In this document: in pieces, positions 32,143 through 39,739 of the stretch | How positions within the stretch are numbered: the first letter of the stretch is position 1 | How the letters are laid out: each line of letters starts with the position of its first letter | Assembly: GCA_963521545.1 (NCBI GenBank) | Contig: CAUQVP010000006.1 | Span: 1-40,451 of the forward strand | DNA: 40,451 nt | Direction: 5' to 3' | Origin: JABCPE02 sp963521545 | Lineage (GTDB): Bacteria; Bacteroidota; Bacteroidia; Flavobacteriales; Weeksellaceae | The notes under the pieces: generated by a model | What the model was told of the DNA's origin: nothing | Databases searched by the model: none | What the model saw: only the letters and a program-made list of their open reading frames with translations | Translations under genes and position numbers: made by a program

Positions 32143-33301
32143 CGTTAGAGAATTTATGCGTTTTTTTCGTTCCCTCGTAGGTTTCGTATTGTAGAAAACG
32201 GCATTCCAGCTTTCCATTGAATAGTTTGACTTTTCTGGAAGGGCGAAGCCCTATTTTCTTAACCGCTTCTAAATCAGAGGTTATAATCCAAGAAAGCGTG
32301 TTGGGATAGTTTTGCTTAAAGGTATCGCCTATTTTTTTGTAAAAATCCTCTTCCTTTATGGAAATTCTCTTGTCATATGGTGGATTAAACATCACCATCA
32401 GAGGGAAAAGTTCTTTTTTAGACTCAAAGAAATTTTGTTTTCGGATTTCTATAATGTCTTCCATTTCTATGGATTCTACATTGGTTCTTGCGGCTTTTAT
32501 AGCAGAAGTGTCAATATCGTAACCGATTATTTTTCCAGAAAATTCGGTTATTTTATTCAGTCTAAATTCCCTGATTTTACTGAAAAGTTCAGCATCATAA
32601 TTTTTCCAGTTTTGGAAGGCGAATTTCTTTCTAAAAATCTGCGCTGGGAGGTTTAGGGCAATCATAGCGGCCTCTATCAGGAGGGTTCCGCTTCCGCACA
32701 TAGGGTCTAGGAAATTTCCCTTGCCGTCCCAACCAGCGATTTGGAGCATTCCTGCCGCCAAAACCTCGTTGATAGGCGCTTCTGTCTGCTCTTTTCGGTA
32801 GCCTCTTTTAAATAAAGCATCTCCCGAACTATCCAGCGAAATGCTCACCAGCTCTCGGTCTATGTGCAGCTGGAGTTTTATTTCTGGGTTTTTAGTGTCT
32901 ATATCAGGGCGTTTTCTGTATTTTGCCTTGAAAAAATCTACAATGGCATCTTTCATTTTCAGGGTCATGAACTGGGAATGCCTGAATCTCTCGGAATTTA
33001 TCGTAGCATCTATGGCAAAGGTCTGGTCTGGACTTAGAATTTCGTCCCATGGGAATGCGAAAATTTTATCATAAAATCGGTCTTCGTTCCACGCCTTGAA
33101 AGTAAGTATCGGCACTAAAATTTTCAGCGCTGTTCGGCAGGAATAGTTGATTTTATACAAAAATCCTAAATCTCCCTCGCAGGTTACTGCTCGGTTTTTT
33201 ATTTCGACATTTCTTCCGCCCAGTTTTTTAACTTCCTCAGCGAGAGTGTTTTCCAATCCAAAAAATGTTTTGATTTGAATATTGATGTTTTCTGTATTCA
33301 T
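32126..33301 (-). CDS. THUMP-domain class I RNA methyltransferase (RlmL/TrmN-like)
   Basis: A 391-aa enzyme. The N-terminal part ('IQIKTFFGLENTLAEEVKKLGGRNVEIKNRAVTCEGDLGFLYKINYSCRTALKIL') is the ferredoxin-like/THUMP RNA-binding region. The C-terminal SAM domain has motif I 'FLDPMCGSGTLLIEAAMIA' and motif IV 'NPPYDKRI', the N2-guanine/N6-adenine methylating signature. Relatives include RlmL, which makes m2G2445 in 23S rRNA, and TrmN/Trm14, which makes m2G6 in tRNA, so the exact target is open. I use the ATG at 33301 ('MNTENINIQIK'); the frame continues to 33382, but that extension is hydrophobic and unlike the family. Confidence 0.9.
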   Translation of the reverse strand: MNTENINIQIKTFFGLENTLAEEVKKLGGRNVEIKNRAVTCEGDLGFLYKINYSCRTALKILVPILTFKAWNEDRFYDKIFAFPWDEILSPDQTFAIDATINSERFRHSQFMTLKMKDAIVDFFKAKYRKRPDIDTKNPEIKLQLHIDRELVSISLDSSGDALFKRGYRKEQTEAPINEVLAAGMLQIAGWDGKGNFLDPMCGSGTLLIEAAMIALNLPAQIFRKKFAFQNWKNYDAELFSKIREFRLNKITEFSGKIIGYDIDTSAIKAARTNVESIEMEDIIEIRKQNFFESKKELFPLMVMFNPPYDKRISIKEEDFYKKIGDTFKQNYPNTLSWIITSDLEAVKKIGLRPSRKVKLFNGKLECRFLQYETYEGTKKTHKFSNEKDSN

Positions 33302-33449
33302 TAATTTTAAAATATTCTGCAAAGGTAGAAAACTTAAAGAAATATTGTTTTGAAAAACATTAAAAAACATGATAAAAATCATATGAGAGGTAAATCATAT
33401 GTGAAATAAATGGTATAACTTCGCGAAAGTTTAACAAAAAATATTTTTT

Positions 33450-34319
33450 ATGAAAAAATTAATTTTACCCTTGTGTTTTGGGTTTGCTTTAGCCTCATGT
33501 TCTCGAGATAATCATTCTGAGGAGTCTGTAAATAATCCTAAAACGACTACACAAGAAATCCCTGTTTTATTAACTAAAGTAGTGAATGTTGAAGAAAATG
33601 GGGATGAAGAGGTTTCTACATATGAATATGATGGGGATAAAGTATTAAAATTTACTTCTGGTTATGAGAGTGGCTGGGCTACATCAGACGCATGGAGCTA
33701 TATAGGGGATTTGGTGTCTTCTATAATTTCTACTGAAAATAATGGAGAAAAAGAAACTACTAACTTCACATATAATAGCAAAAATAAAATAGATAAATCA
33801 GTATCTGTAAATGTTGTGAAGTTAAATGATGGAAATGTTGTGACTACAACGAATGTAAAAAACTATACATATAACGCAGGAGGTATTGTAGTAGTAAATG
33901 AGAGTGAGAAATCCGAATATTCTGTTGATAGTCAGTTTAATAGGGCTGAAAATACAAAATATACTTATACAATACAAAATGACTTGATTACGAAATCGGT
34001 AAAAGAGAATGAGGATGGAGTAACAACCACTACTTATAGGTATGATGATAAAAACGCTCCAATGAAAAATATTAAAGGAATTTCGGCAATGATATATGAA
34101 ATGTTTGATGGTGGAGCGATAGGAACTCTTAAAAATAATGTTGTATTTTCTCAAGTAGTAAGGGTTTCTAAACATGATGGAACTACTATAACAAGCACAA
34201 ATGAATATGCTTATGAATACAATGCCAATGGCTATCCTATCAAAGTAACCTCCACGCACAAAAGTTCTGATAGTTCTCAAACAAGCACAGAAACTTATAG
34301 ATTTACTTACAATAAATAA
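33450..34319 (+). CDS. Lipoprotein, paralogue of the one at 38051-38953
   Basis: A 289-aa predicted lipoprotein with signal MKKLILPLCFGFALASC; the lipobox is 'LASC', with Cys at residue 17. After a Ser/Asn/Thr-rich linker, the rest is made of short beta strands ending in Tyr: 'YEYDGDK', 'FTYNSKNK', 'YTYNAGG', 'YRYDDKN' and 'YEYNANG'. This resembles the YD/RHS-like and DUF4595-type lipoproteins of Bacteroidota. The segment 'KNAPMKNIKGISAMIYEMF' has a close counterpart in the second lipoprotein. Codons are A/T-rich. It is a single-gene unit ended by a terminator at 34330. Function unknown, probably outer-membrane associated. Confidence 0.82.
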   Translation: MKKLILPLCFGFALASCSRDNHSEESVNNPKTTTQEIPVLLTKVVNVEENGDEEVSTYEYDGDKVLKFTSGYESGWATSDAWSYIGDLVSSIISTENNGEKETTNFTYNSKNKIDKSVSVNVVKLNDGNVVTTTNVKNYTYNAGGIVVVNESEKSEYSVDSQFNRAENTKYTYTIQNDLITKSVKENEDGVTTTTYRYDDKNAPMKNIKGISAMIYEMFDGGAIGTLKNNVVFSQVVRVSKHDGTTITSTNEYAYEYNANGYPIKVTSTHKSSDSSQTSTETYRFTYNK

Positions 34320-34329
34320 TTAAATAGAT

Positions 34330-34357
34330 AGAGATTGTGAAAGCAATCTCTTTTTTA
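34330..34357 (+). terminator. Terminator after the first YD-like lipoprotein
   Basis: AGAGATTG (34330-34337) pairs with CAATCTCT (34344-34351) around a 6-nt loop, with a T tract after. Confidence 0.85.
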
Positions 34358-34382
34358 TTTTTCATGGTGTATGAAAAATAAC

Positions 34383-34390
34383 TAATTTTG
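34383..34390 (+). promoter_or_regulatory. -7 box of the ZIP transporter gene
   Basis: TAATTTTG fits TAnnTTTG, 23 bp before the ATG at 34414. A -33 TTG is not visible. Confidence 0.45.
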
Positions 34391-34413
34391 TTGTTTGATA
34401 ATTTTATTGAAAT

Positions 34414-35109
34414 ATGCTTGTTGGTTTATTGGTTTTGAGTGTTTTAGTGGGAGTTTTGTTAGGGAATTTTTTTGGGAATAATGAAAATTTAGCCAAAAGA
34501 TTGCTTGTGCTCAGCGCTGGGTTTCTCATTGCGGTCTGTGTGGTGGAGGTTTTTCCGCAGATTTATAACTCTGGGAATGAGAATATTGGGCTTTGGGTCA
34601 TCATCGGAGTGGTTTTGCAGATGGTTTTGGAAGGCATGACCAAGGGATTTGAGCACGGCCATTTTCATTATGAAAAATGTAATATTCTCCCTGTTGGACT
34701 GCTGGTGGGTATGTTCATCCATGCGTTTATAGAAGGAATTCCATTGGCTGGAATGCATTTGGATTCGCCGTATTTGCTGGGAATTTTGGTGCATAATCTG
34801 CCGATTTCCTTTGTGCTGGGAGCTTTTTTATTGAGGGAAAAGAAAAACAAGCTAATTGCTGGGGTTACCATCACGTTTTTTGCGGCGGCATCTCCGCTGG
34901 GAATGCTGCTTGGGAAATACTTTAAACCTGAATGGCAGGCATATTTCTTGGCGCTGTCGGGCGGAATTTTCCTGCATATTTCTTCGGTGATTATTTTTGA
35001 AAATAATAGTAAAAGTCACCAGATAAACTGGGAAAAAATGTTTTTGGTGATTTTGGGCGTGGGCGTGGCTCTCGTAGGGCATTTATTTCACGAACATAGC
35101 CATCATTAG
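34414..35109 (+). CDS. ZIP family divalent metal transporter
   Basis: A 231-aa inner-membrane protein with about seven or eight spans. The paired transport-site motifs are clear: 'MFIHAFIEGIPLAG' (H-x3-E-G, span 4) and 'LVHNLPISFVLGAFLL' (HN-x-P, span 5 in ZIP numbering). A His-rich loop 'HGHFHYEK' between earlier spans and a 'HEHSHH' tail probably handle metal. ZIP proteins bring Zn2+ (also Fe2+ or Mn2+) into the cytosol. It is close to the short bacterial ZIP length. aspS follows after 53 bp but has its own promoter box. Confidence 0.9.
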   Translation: MLVGLLVLSVLVGVLLGNFFGNNENLAKRLLVLSAGFLIAVCVVEVFPQIYNSGNENIGLWVIIGVVLQMVLEGMTKGFEHGHFHYEKCNILPVGLLVGMFIHAFIEGIPLAGMHLDSPYLLGILVHNLPISFVLGAFLLREKKNKLIAGVTITFFAAASPLGMLLGKYFKPEWQAYFLALSGGIFLHISSVIIFENNSKSHQINWEKMFLVILGVGVALVGHLFHEHSHH

Positions 35110-35121
35110 CCAAAGTAATAT

Positions 35122-35129
35122 TATCTTTG
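35122..35129 (+). promoter_or_regulatory. -7 box of aspS
   Basis: TATCTTTG matches TAnnTTTG, 33 bp before the aspS ATG. Confidence 0.6.
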
Positions 35130-35162
35130 TAAAAAATTAAGTTTAAAAAATCAAATAAAAAT

Positions 35163-36911
35163 ATGTTTCGAACACATACTAATGGCGAATTGTCGCTGAA
35201 AAATCTTAACGAAACCGTTACTCTTGCGGGCTGGGTGCAGACTATCCGTGACAAAGGATTTATGATTTGGGTGGATCTGCGCGACCGATATGGCATCACT
35301 CAGCTTGTTTTTGATGAGGAAAGAACTTCCAAAGACCTTTTGGAAAAGGCTAAAAACTTGGGGCGTGAATTTGTCATCCAAGTAGAAGGAAAAGTCATAG
35401 AAAGAGCCTCTAAAAACCCAAAAATCCCAACAGGAGAAATAGAGATTTTGGTAGAAAAACTCACAGTTTTGAATGAATCTGTGCTGCCTCCTTTTACCAT
35501 CGAAGATGAAACCGACGGCGGTGAGGAGCTTCGCATGAAATACAGATATCTGGACATTAGAAGAAATCCAGTGAAGGACAAACTTATTTTCAGACATAAA
35601 ATCGCACAGAAAGTACGAAACTATCTCTCTGAGCAGGGCTTTATAGAGGTGGAAACGCCTGTTCTTATCAAATCTACTCCAGAGGGAGCGAGGGATTTCG
35701 TGGTGCCGAGCCGTATGAACGAAGGGCAGTTCTATGCACTTCCGCAGTCGCCGCAGACTTTCAAACAGCTTCTGATGGTGGGCGGAATGGACAAATATTT
35801 TCAAATTGTAAAATGTTTCCGTGATGAAGACCTCCGTGCGGACAGACAGCCTGAATTTACACAGATAGACTGCGAAATGGCTTTCGTGGAGCAGGAAGAT
35901 GTGATGGATGTTTTTGAAGGTTTGGCAAAAAATCTTTTGGAGGAAACGACAGGAAAGAAATTCGGTCAATTCCCAAGAATGACTTTCGCAGAGGCGATGA
36001 GAAAATACGGAAACGACAAGCCAGATATCCGTTTCGGAATGGAATTCGTGGAGCTGAACGAACTTGTGAAAGGAAAAGAATTTAAAATCTTTGACGAAGC
36101 AGAGCTTGTTGTCGGAATCAATGTAGAAGGGAAGGCAGACTACACGAGAAAGCAGATAGATGAGCTTATCGACTGGGTAAAACGCCCGCAGATAGGAGCG
36201 AGCGGAATGGTTTGGGTAAAATACCAAGAAGATGGTGTGCTGACTTCTTCGGTGAATAAGTTTTATAACGAAACCGACTTGAAAGCCATTGCTGAGAGAT
36301 TTAATGCTCAAAAAGGCGATTTGATGCTCGTTATGAGCGGCGATGCTAATAAAGTAAGAGCCCAGCTTTCTGCACTGAGAATGGAGTTAGGGAATAGACT
36401 TGGCTTAAGAAAAGGTGATGAATTTGCGCCGCTCTGGGTTGTAGATTTCCCGCTTTTGGAATGGGATGAGGAGAGCGGAAGATACCACGCGATGCACCAT
36501 CCGTTCACCTCGCCGAAACCAGAGGATATTCCGCTTTTGGAAACTTCACCAGGTGAGGTTAGAGCGAATGCTTATGACCTCGTGCTGAACGGGAATGAGA
36601 TAGGCGGCGGGTCTATCCGTATCTATGATAAAGACTTGCAGTCCAAGATGTTTGCTCTTTTAGGATTTAGCCCAGAAGAGGCGGAAGCTCAGTTCGGCTT
36701 CCTCATGAATGCATTCAGATACGGCGCTCCTCCTCATGGAGGATTGGCCTTTGGGTTTGACCGTCTGGTCGCTATTTTGGATGGTAACGAGGTTATCCGT
36801 GACTACATCGCCTTCCCGAAAAACAACAGCGGAAGAGATGTGATGATAGATGCGCCTTCGCAGATAGATGAGGTGCAGCTGGAGGAACTGAATATCAGCA
36901 TTAGAAAATAA
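35163..36911 (+). CDS. aspS: Aspartate--tRNA ligase
   Basis: A 582-aa class IIb synthetase of the bacterial type. An N-terminal OB-fold anticodon domain (about residues 1-110, 'VTLAGWVQTIRDKGFMIWVDLRDRYG') comes first. Next are class II motif 1 ('GFIEVETPVLIKSTPEGARDFVVPSR') and motif 2 ('FRDEDLRADRQPEFTQIDCEM'), then the GAD insertion domain in the middle. Motif 3, 'GGLAFGFDRLVAIL', lies near the C terminus. It charges tRNA-Asp; whether it also charges tRNA-Asn cannot be read here. It is followed by a 38-bp palindromic terminator. Confidence 0.98.
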   Translation: MFRTHTNGELSLKNLNETVTLAGWVQTIRDKGFMIWVDLRDRYGITQLVFDEERTSKDLLEKAKNLGREFVIQVEGKVIERASKNPKIPTGEIEILVEKLTVLNESVLPPFTIEDETDGGEELRMKYRYLDIRRNPVKDKLIFRHKIAQKVRNYLSEQGFIEVETPVLIKSTPEGARDFVVPSRMNEGQFYALPQSPQTFKQLLMVGGMDKYFQIVKCFRDEDLRADRQPEFTQIDCEMAFVEQEDVMDVFEGLAKNLLEETTGKKFGQFPRMTFAEAMRKYGNDKPDIRFGMEFVELNELVKGKEFKIFDEAELVVGINVEGKADYTRKQIDELIDWVKRPQIGASGMVWVKYQEDGVLTSSVNKFYNETDLKAIAERFNAQKGDLMLVMSGDANKVRAQLSALRMELGNRLGLRKGDEFAPLWVVDFPLLEWDEESGRYHAMHHPFTSPKPEDIPLLETSPGEVRANAYDLVLNGNEIGGGSIRIYDKDLQSKMFALLGFSPEEAEAQFGFLMNAFRYGAPPHGGLAFGFDRLVAILDGNEVIRDYIAFPKNNSGRDVMIDAPSQIDEVQLEELNISIRK

Positions 36912-36930
36912 ATATTTAGTTATAGTATAA

Positions 36931-36968
36931 AATAAAGCGAGATTCTTAATTAAGAATCTCGCTTTATT
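36931..36968. terminator. Perfect 38-bp palindrome acting as a bidirectional terminator
   Basis: AATAAAGCGAGATTCTTAA (36931-36949) is followed at once by its exact reverse complement (36950-36968). In RNA it forms a long stem with TTAA-type tip and A/T flanks. It lies between convergent aspS and the CPBP protease gene; the flanking T tracts are short. Confidence 0.75.
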
Positions 36969-37033
36969 TGATTTATATGAATGTGTTTTTTAGTTCCACC
37001 GAATATTATCAATATCTGTGCCAAAATTAAATT

Positions 37034-37936
37034 TTAGTTGCTATCGGCCTGTGGAACGCTTATTTTACTGAATAATTTTTCTTTCCAAGAAGCCCAGTTA
37101 TATTTCTTAGCAAAGATAAAAATGATTAAAAGATATAATGTAAACATTAGAATAATATGATAAAATTCAATGCCAGGAGCAGAGAGTTCTTTGAAAAGAG
37201 ATGGTGTCTGGAAGACTGACCAGTCCGATGTAGAGAGAATACACGCAAAAAAATTATTGGCGAAATGAATACCAAGAGCGAGTTCCAGCCCATCATCCAT
37301 CAGGGTAACAATGCCCAGTAAAAATCCCATCCCGATGTAGAAAAACATGATTTTGTAGCCCATTTTGGAAACTTCTGGATTAGCGAAATGAGCCAGTCCA
37401 AATAAAATGGAGGAAAGGAAAAGCGGAACCCATCGATTTTTGGATAAAAGCCCAAGCCACTGCATAAAATATCCTCGGAAAAAATACTCCTCAAAACCTA
37501 TTTGAACAGGCAATAGGAGCAGAGCCATAATGCATAACATAAAGAACTGCAAAGGCTGGAAATTCCATGCGTAGCCAGAAGGATTCATAAAATATTCTAA
37601 AAAGAAAGTCCCTGCAATAATCCCTCCATAGACTAAAAAGCTGAAAGAGATTCGTCGGAAATCTATTTTTTTTCGGCTGGTGGTGAACTGGGTAATGGAT
37701 TGGTTATGAAATACTTTAACAATAAAAAATAAAGGAAATAGAAAAAAAGCAAAGCTGACCAAGGTCAAGGCAAAAGTCGGGAGTTCGCCTATCTGGTTTA
37801 TCATTTCTTTCATCACTTTTTCTGTTTCATTATTATTTTCTTGGAATGCTCCTTGGAATAAAAGTAATAAAACAATGGCGCATACTATGGCATATACTCG
37901 TTTGCTTTTCGCCGAAAAAACCTGTGAAATGTACAT
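37034..37936 (-). CDS. CPBP family intramembrane metalloprotease
   Basis: A 300-aa membrane protein with about eight spans. The CPBP/ABI (type II CAAX protease) motifs are complete: motif 1 'EEYFFRG' (E149, E150, R154), motif 2 'FGLAHF' (H183) and motif 3 'GIHFANN' (H224, N228). Characterised relatives cleave prenylated proteins in eukaryotes, and bacterial ones include bacteriocin-immunity and maturation proteins, though most have unknown substrates. It is a monocistronic gene with a promoter box at 37993-38000 just past the terminator of the neighbouring lipoprotein. No bacteriocin gene is adjacent. Confidence 0.92.
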   Translation of the reverse strand: MYISQVFSAKSKRVYAIVCAIVLLLLFQGAFQENNNETEKVMKEMINQIGELPTFALTLVSFAFFLFPLFFIVKVFHNQSITQFTTSRKKIDFRRISFSFLVYGGIIAGTFFLEYFMNPSGYAWNFQPLQFFMLCIMALLLLPVQIGFEEYFFRGYFMQWLGLLSKNRWVPLFLSSILFGLAHFANPEVSKMGYKIMFFYIGMGFLLGIVTLMDDGLELALGIHFANNFFACILSTSDWSVFQTPSLFKELSAPGIEFYHIILMFTLYLLIIFIFAKKYNWASWKEKLFSKISVPQADSN

Positions 37937-37992
37937 AATAAATTATTTAGAATGATTTTTATCCATTAGTATACTTTATTTATGATTTGTTA

Positions 37993-38000
37993 CAAAGATA
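37993..38000 (-). promoter_or_regulatory. -7 box of the CPBP protease gene
   Basis: On the minus strand TATCTTTG matches TAnnTTTG, 57 bp before the start. The expected -33 region falls inside the terminator of the upstream lipoprotein gene. Confidence 0.55.
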
Positions 38001-38005
38001 AATAA

Positions 38006-38035
38006 CAAAAAAACTCTTCTCGTATTTCACGAGAA
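38006..38035 (-). terminator. Terminator of the second YD-like lipoprotein
   Basis: On the minus strand a 12-bp perfect stem (38012-38023 with 38029-38040, arm ACTCTTCTCGT on the plus strand) with a 5-nt loop is followed by a T run, read leftward. Confidence 0.88.
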
Positions 38036-38050
38036 GAGTTGAGGGTTTTA

Positions 38051-38953
38051 TTATTCTTCTTTAATGTAAGAGCGATCAGCCGATATTTCGTATAAATATT
38101 CATCATATGTCGGGTCATTATGTGATCTCGCATGAATCCTTACACCATTAGGGTAATCGCCATTATAAGTATTCTCTTTATCATAACTATATCGGTATTC
38201 CCAATAATCTCCATCATGAAAATCTCTAGTTTTGATATTATCTATAAATCTAAGGTCTTCTATACGCTCAATGCCATGATTGTAATAAGGCAACTCATAG
38301 GTAAGCGGTCTGATATAAAACTCTACAACCAAAGCAGGAAAACCTTTTATGTTTCTAAGGGCGTTTTTGGTGTTATAGTATTCTATAGTTTGTTTAATGT
38401 TGCCTTGTTCATCAAAGGTTTTTGTAACTCTGCCGTTTTCTACAAGAAGAGTTATCGTTTTTTCTTTTCCTGTTTCAGGAATAGCAGAACAAGTGTCGGC
38501 ACCCATCTCTATTTTGACAGTAACTTTGTTTCCTTGGTAAGTGTATGTGTGTTTTTTCTCAACAGAACAGCGAGGAGTAAGTCCTGTTCCTGGATAGAAT
38601 TCAGTGCTTATTGCATGTGAGGAAGCTAGTCTGCCTTGGTTGTCATATTGGTAGGTTATATTAGTTTCACCATAATCATAGCTACGATGAAAGCGACGCT
38701 CTTTTACTATTCTTCCATATGTGTCATACTCATAATCAATGTCAGATTTTCCCACGCCGTCTATATTTACAGATTCAATCTCATTTCCGTTTTTATACTG
38801 AAAAGTTACTGTAGAACCTTTTGATAATTGTTTCAATAATACTAATTTCTCTTTTGGAGGCGCTGGAGTTTCGTTGTTTTCATTGTTTTCTAGGTCTCTG
38901 TTACAGGACAATAGCAAGCACCCTAGTGCTAAAATAGATAAAAAATGTTTCAT
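38051..38953 (-). CDS. Lipoprotein, paralogue of the one at 33450-34319
   Basis: A 300-aa predicted lipoprotein. The signal MKHFLSILALGCLLLSC has lipobox 'LLSC' (Cys 17), then an Asn/Glu/Pro-rich linker. The body repeats Tyr-rich strands: 'FQYKNGNEIESV', 'YEYDTYGRIVKE', 'YQYDNQGRLASS' and 'YTYQGNKV', the YD-repeat style of RHS/DUF4595-like proteins. 'KNALRNIKGFPALVVEFY' corresponds to 'KNAPMKNIKGISAMIYEMF' of the other lipoprotein, and both have a 'HDG' turn and Tyr-rich end further on. It has its own promoter box and terminator. Probably surface or periplasm-facing; function unknown. Confidence 0.82.
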   Translation of the reverse strand: MKHFLSILALGCLLLSCNRDLENNENNETPAPPKEKLVLLKQLSKGSTVTFQYKNGNEIESVNIDGVGKSDIDYEYDTYGRIVKERRFHRSYDYGETNITYQYDNQGRLASSHAISTEFYPGTGLTPRCSVEKKHTYTYQGNKVTVKIEMGADTCSAIPETGKEKTITLLVENGRVTKTFDEQGNIKQTIEYYNTKNALRNIKGFPALVVEFYIRPLTYELPYYNHGIERIEDLRFIDNIKTRDFHDGDYWEYRYSYDKENTYNGDYPNGVRIHARSHNDPTYDEYLYEISADRSYIKEE

Positions 38954-38979
38954 AATAGATAATTTTAAAATTTATCTAA

Positions 38980-38987
38980 CAAATTTA
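38980..38987 (-). promoter_or_regulatory. -7 box of the second YD-like lipoprotein
   Basis: On the minus strand TAAATTTG fits TAnnTTTG, 27 bp before the ATG at 38953. No TTG at -33 was seen. An 8-bp inverted repeat (ATGATGAA 39003-39010, TTCATCAT 39028-39035) sits just upstream. Confidence 0.5.
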
Positions 38988-39101
38988 GTTTATTTTCAGA
39001 AAATGATGAATGCTTATTTATGTGATTTTCATCATGTTTTTGAGCTAAAGAAGAGGTATTCACAACTTGAAACTATATTCCCTTTTTTTTGATTTAAAAC
39101 T

Positions 39102-39131
39102 TTGTGGATTTAGGAAAATATATTATGTTTG
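39102..39131 (+). promoter_or_regulatory. Promoter and possible operator of the TetR gene
   Basis: TTG at 39102-39104, 19 bp spacing and TATGTTTG at 39124-39131 form a good Bacteroidota promoter. Between it and the ATG at 39178 the octamer TGTTATAT occurs twice in direct orientation, near 39146 and 39160, next to a small palindrome ACAATTGT. This would be a natural place for self-binding by the regulator, but that is inference. Confidence 0.6.
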
Positions 39132-39177
39132 CAAAAAATAACAGGTGTTATATTACAATTGTTATATAAAGAAATAT

Positions 39178-39702
39178 ATGCCGAAATCAACAACAATAAC
39201 CCAAGAAGTAATTATAAAAACTGCTTTCGAGATGGTACGAAAGGAAGGCTTTGCAGTGCTTTCTGCCCGAAATATTGCCAAGCAAATAGGTTGCTCCACT
39301 CAGCCCATTTATTGGAGCTATAAAAATATGGGTGACCTCAAAGCTGAAATATGCAAAAAAGCCCTTCCATTCCTCCAAAATCTAATGCTCAGTTACTCAA
39401 AAACAGGCAATACTCTTTTGGATTTAGGGCTGGGCTATGTATGGACAGCGTACACTGAACCAGCCCTATTCAAAGCTTTTTACATGGATAATGTTACCAA
39501 TGTAAAACTTGCTGACATTTTTCCCGAAAGTGAGCGAGTGGTAGAAATAATGAAAAATAGCGAGGAATATCGACAGCTATCTGAAAAAGAAGTGAAAAAT
39601 AATATTGCTAAAGCTTGGATGTTAGCACATGGTATCGCTTCATTGGTTGCTGTTGGTATGCTTGTTTACGACGAAGGTAAAATTTTAGAAATATTAAAAT
39701 AA
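39178..39702 (+). CDS. TetR/AcrR family transcriptional regulator
   Basis: A 174-aa regulator. The N-terminal helix-turn-helix is standard: 'IIKTAFEMVRKEGFAVLSARNIAKQIGCSTQPIYWSYKNMGDLKAEI', with the recognition helix at 'STQPIYWSYKN'. The ligand-binding half includes 'DLGLGYVWTAYTEPALFKAFYM' and resembles the WHG/TetR_C group. I start it at the ATG at 39178 ('MPKSTTITQEV'); an earlier GTG at 39145 would add 11 residues overlapping the putative operator. The hydrolase gene follows after 37 bp on the same strand and is the likely target along with the regulator itself. Confidence 0.88.
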   Translation: MPKSTTITQEVIIKTAFEMVRKEGFAVLSARNIAKQIGCSTQPIYWSYKNMGDLKAEICKKALPFLQNLMLSYSKTGNTLLDLGLGYVWTAYTEPALFKAFYMDNVTNVKLADIFPESERVVEIMKNSEEYRQLSEKEVKNNIAKAWMLAHGIASLVAVGMLVYDEGKILEILK

Positions 39703-39739
39703 TTGATAATCAAAAGTATAAAAACAAAATATTAGCAAT

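Noticed and set aside
33370..33410. Two ATCATATG octamers upstream of the first YD-like lipoprotein as an operator
   Set aside because: They occur in very A/T-rich DNA, overlap no clear promoter, and two short copies are not beyond chance.
35151..36311. Open frame of 386 codons on the minus strand
   Set aside because: It lies antisense inside aspS, has a His/Phe/Ser-rich composition typical of the shadow of a coding strand, and has no family motif.
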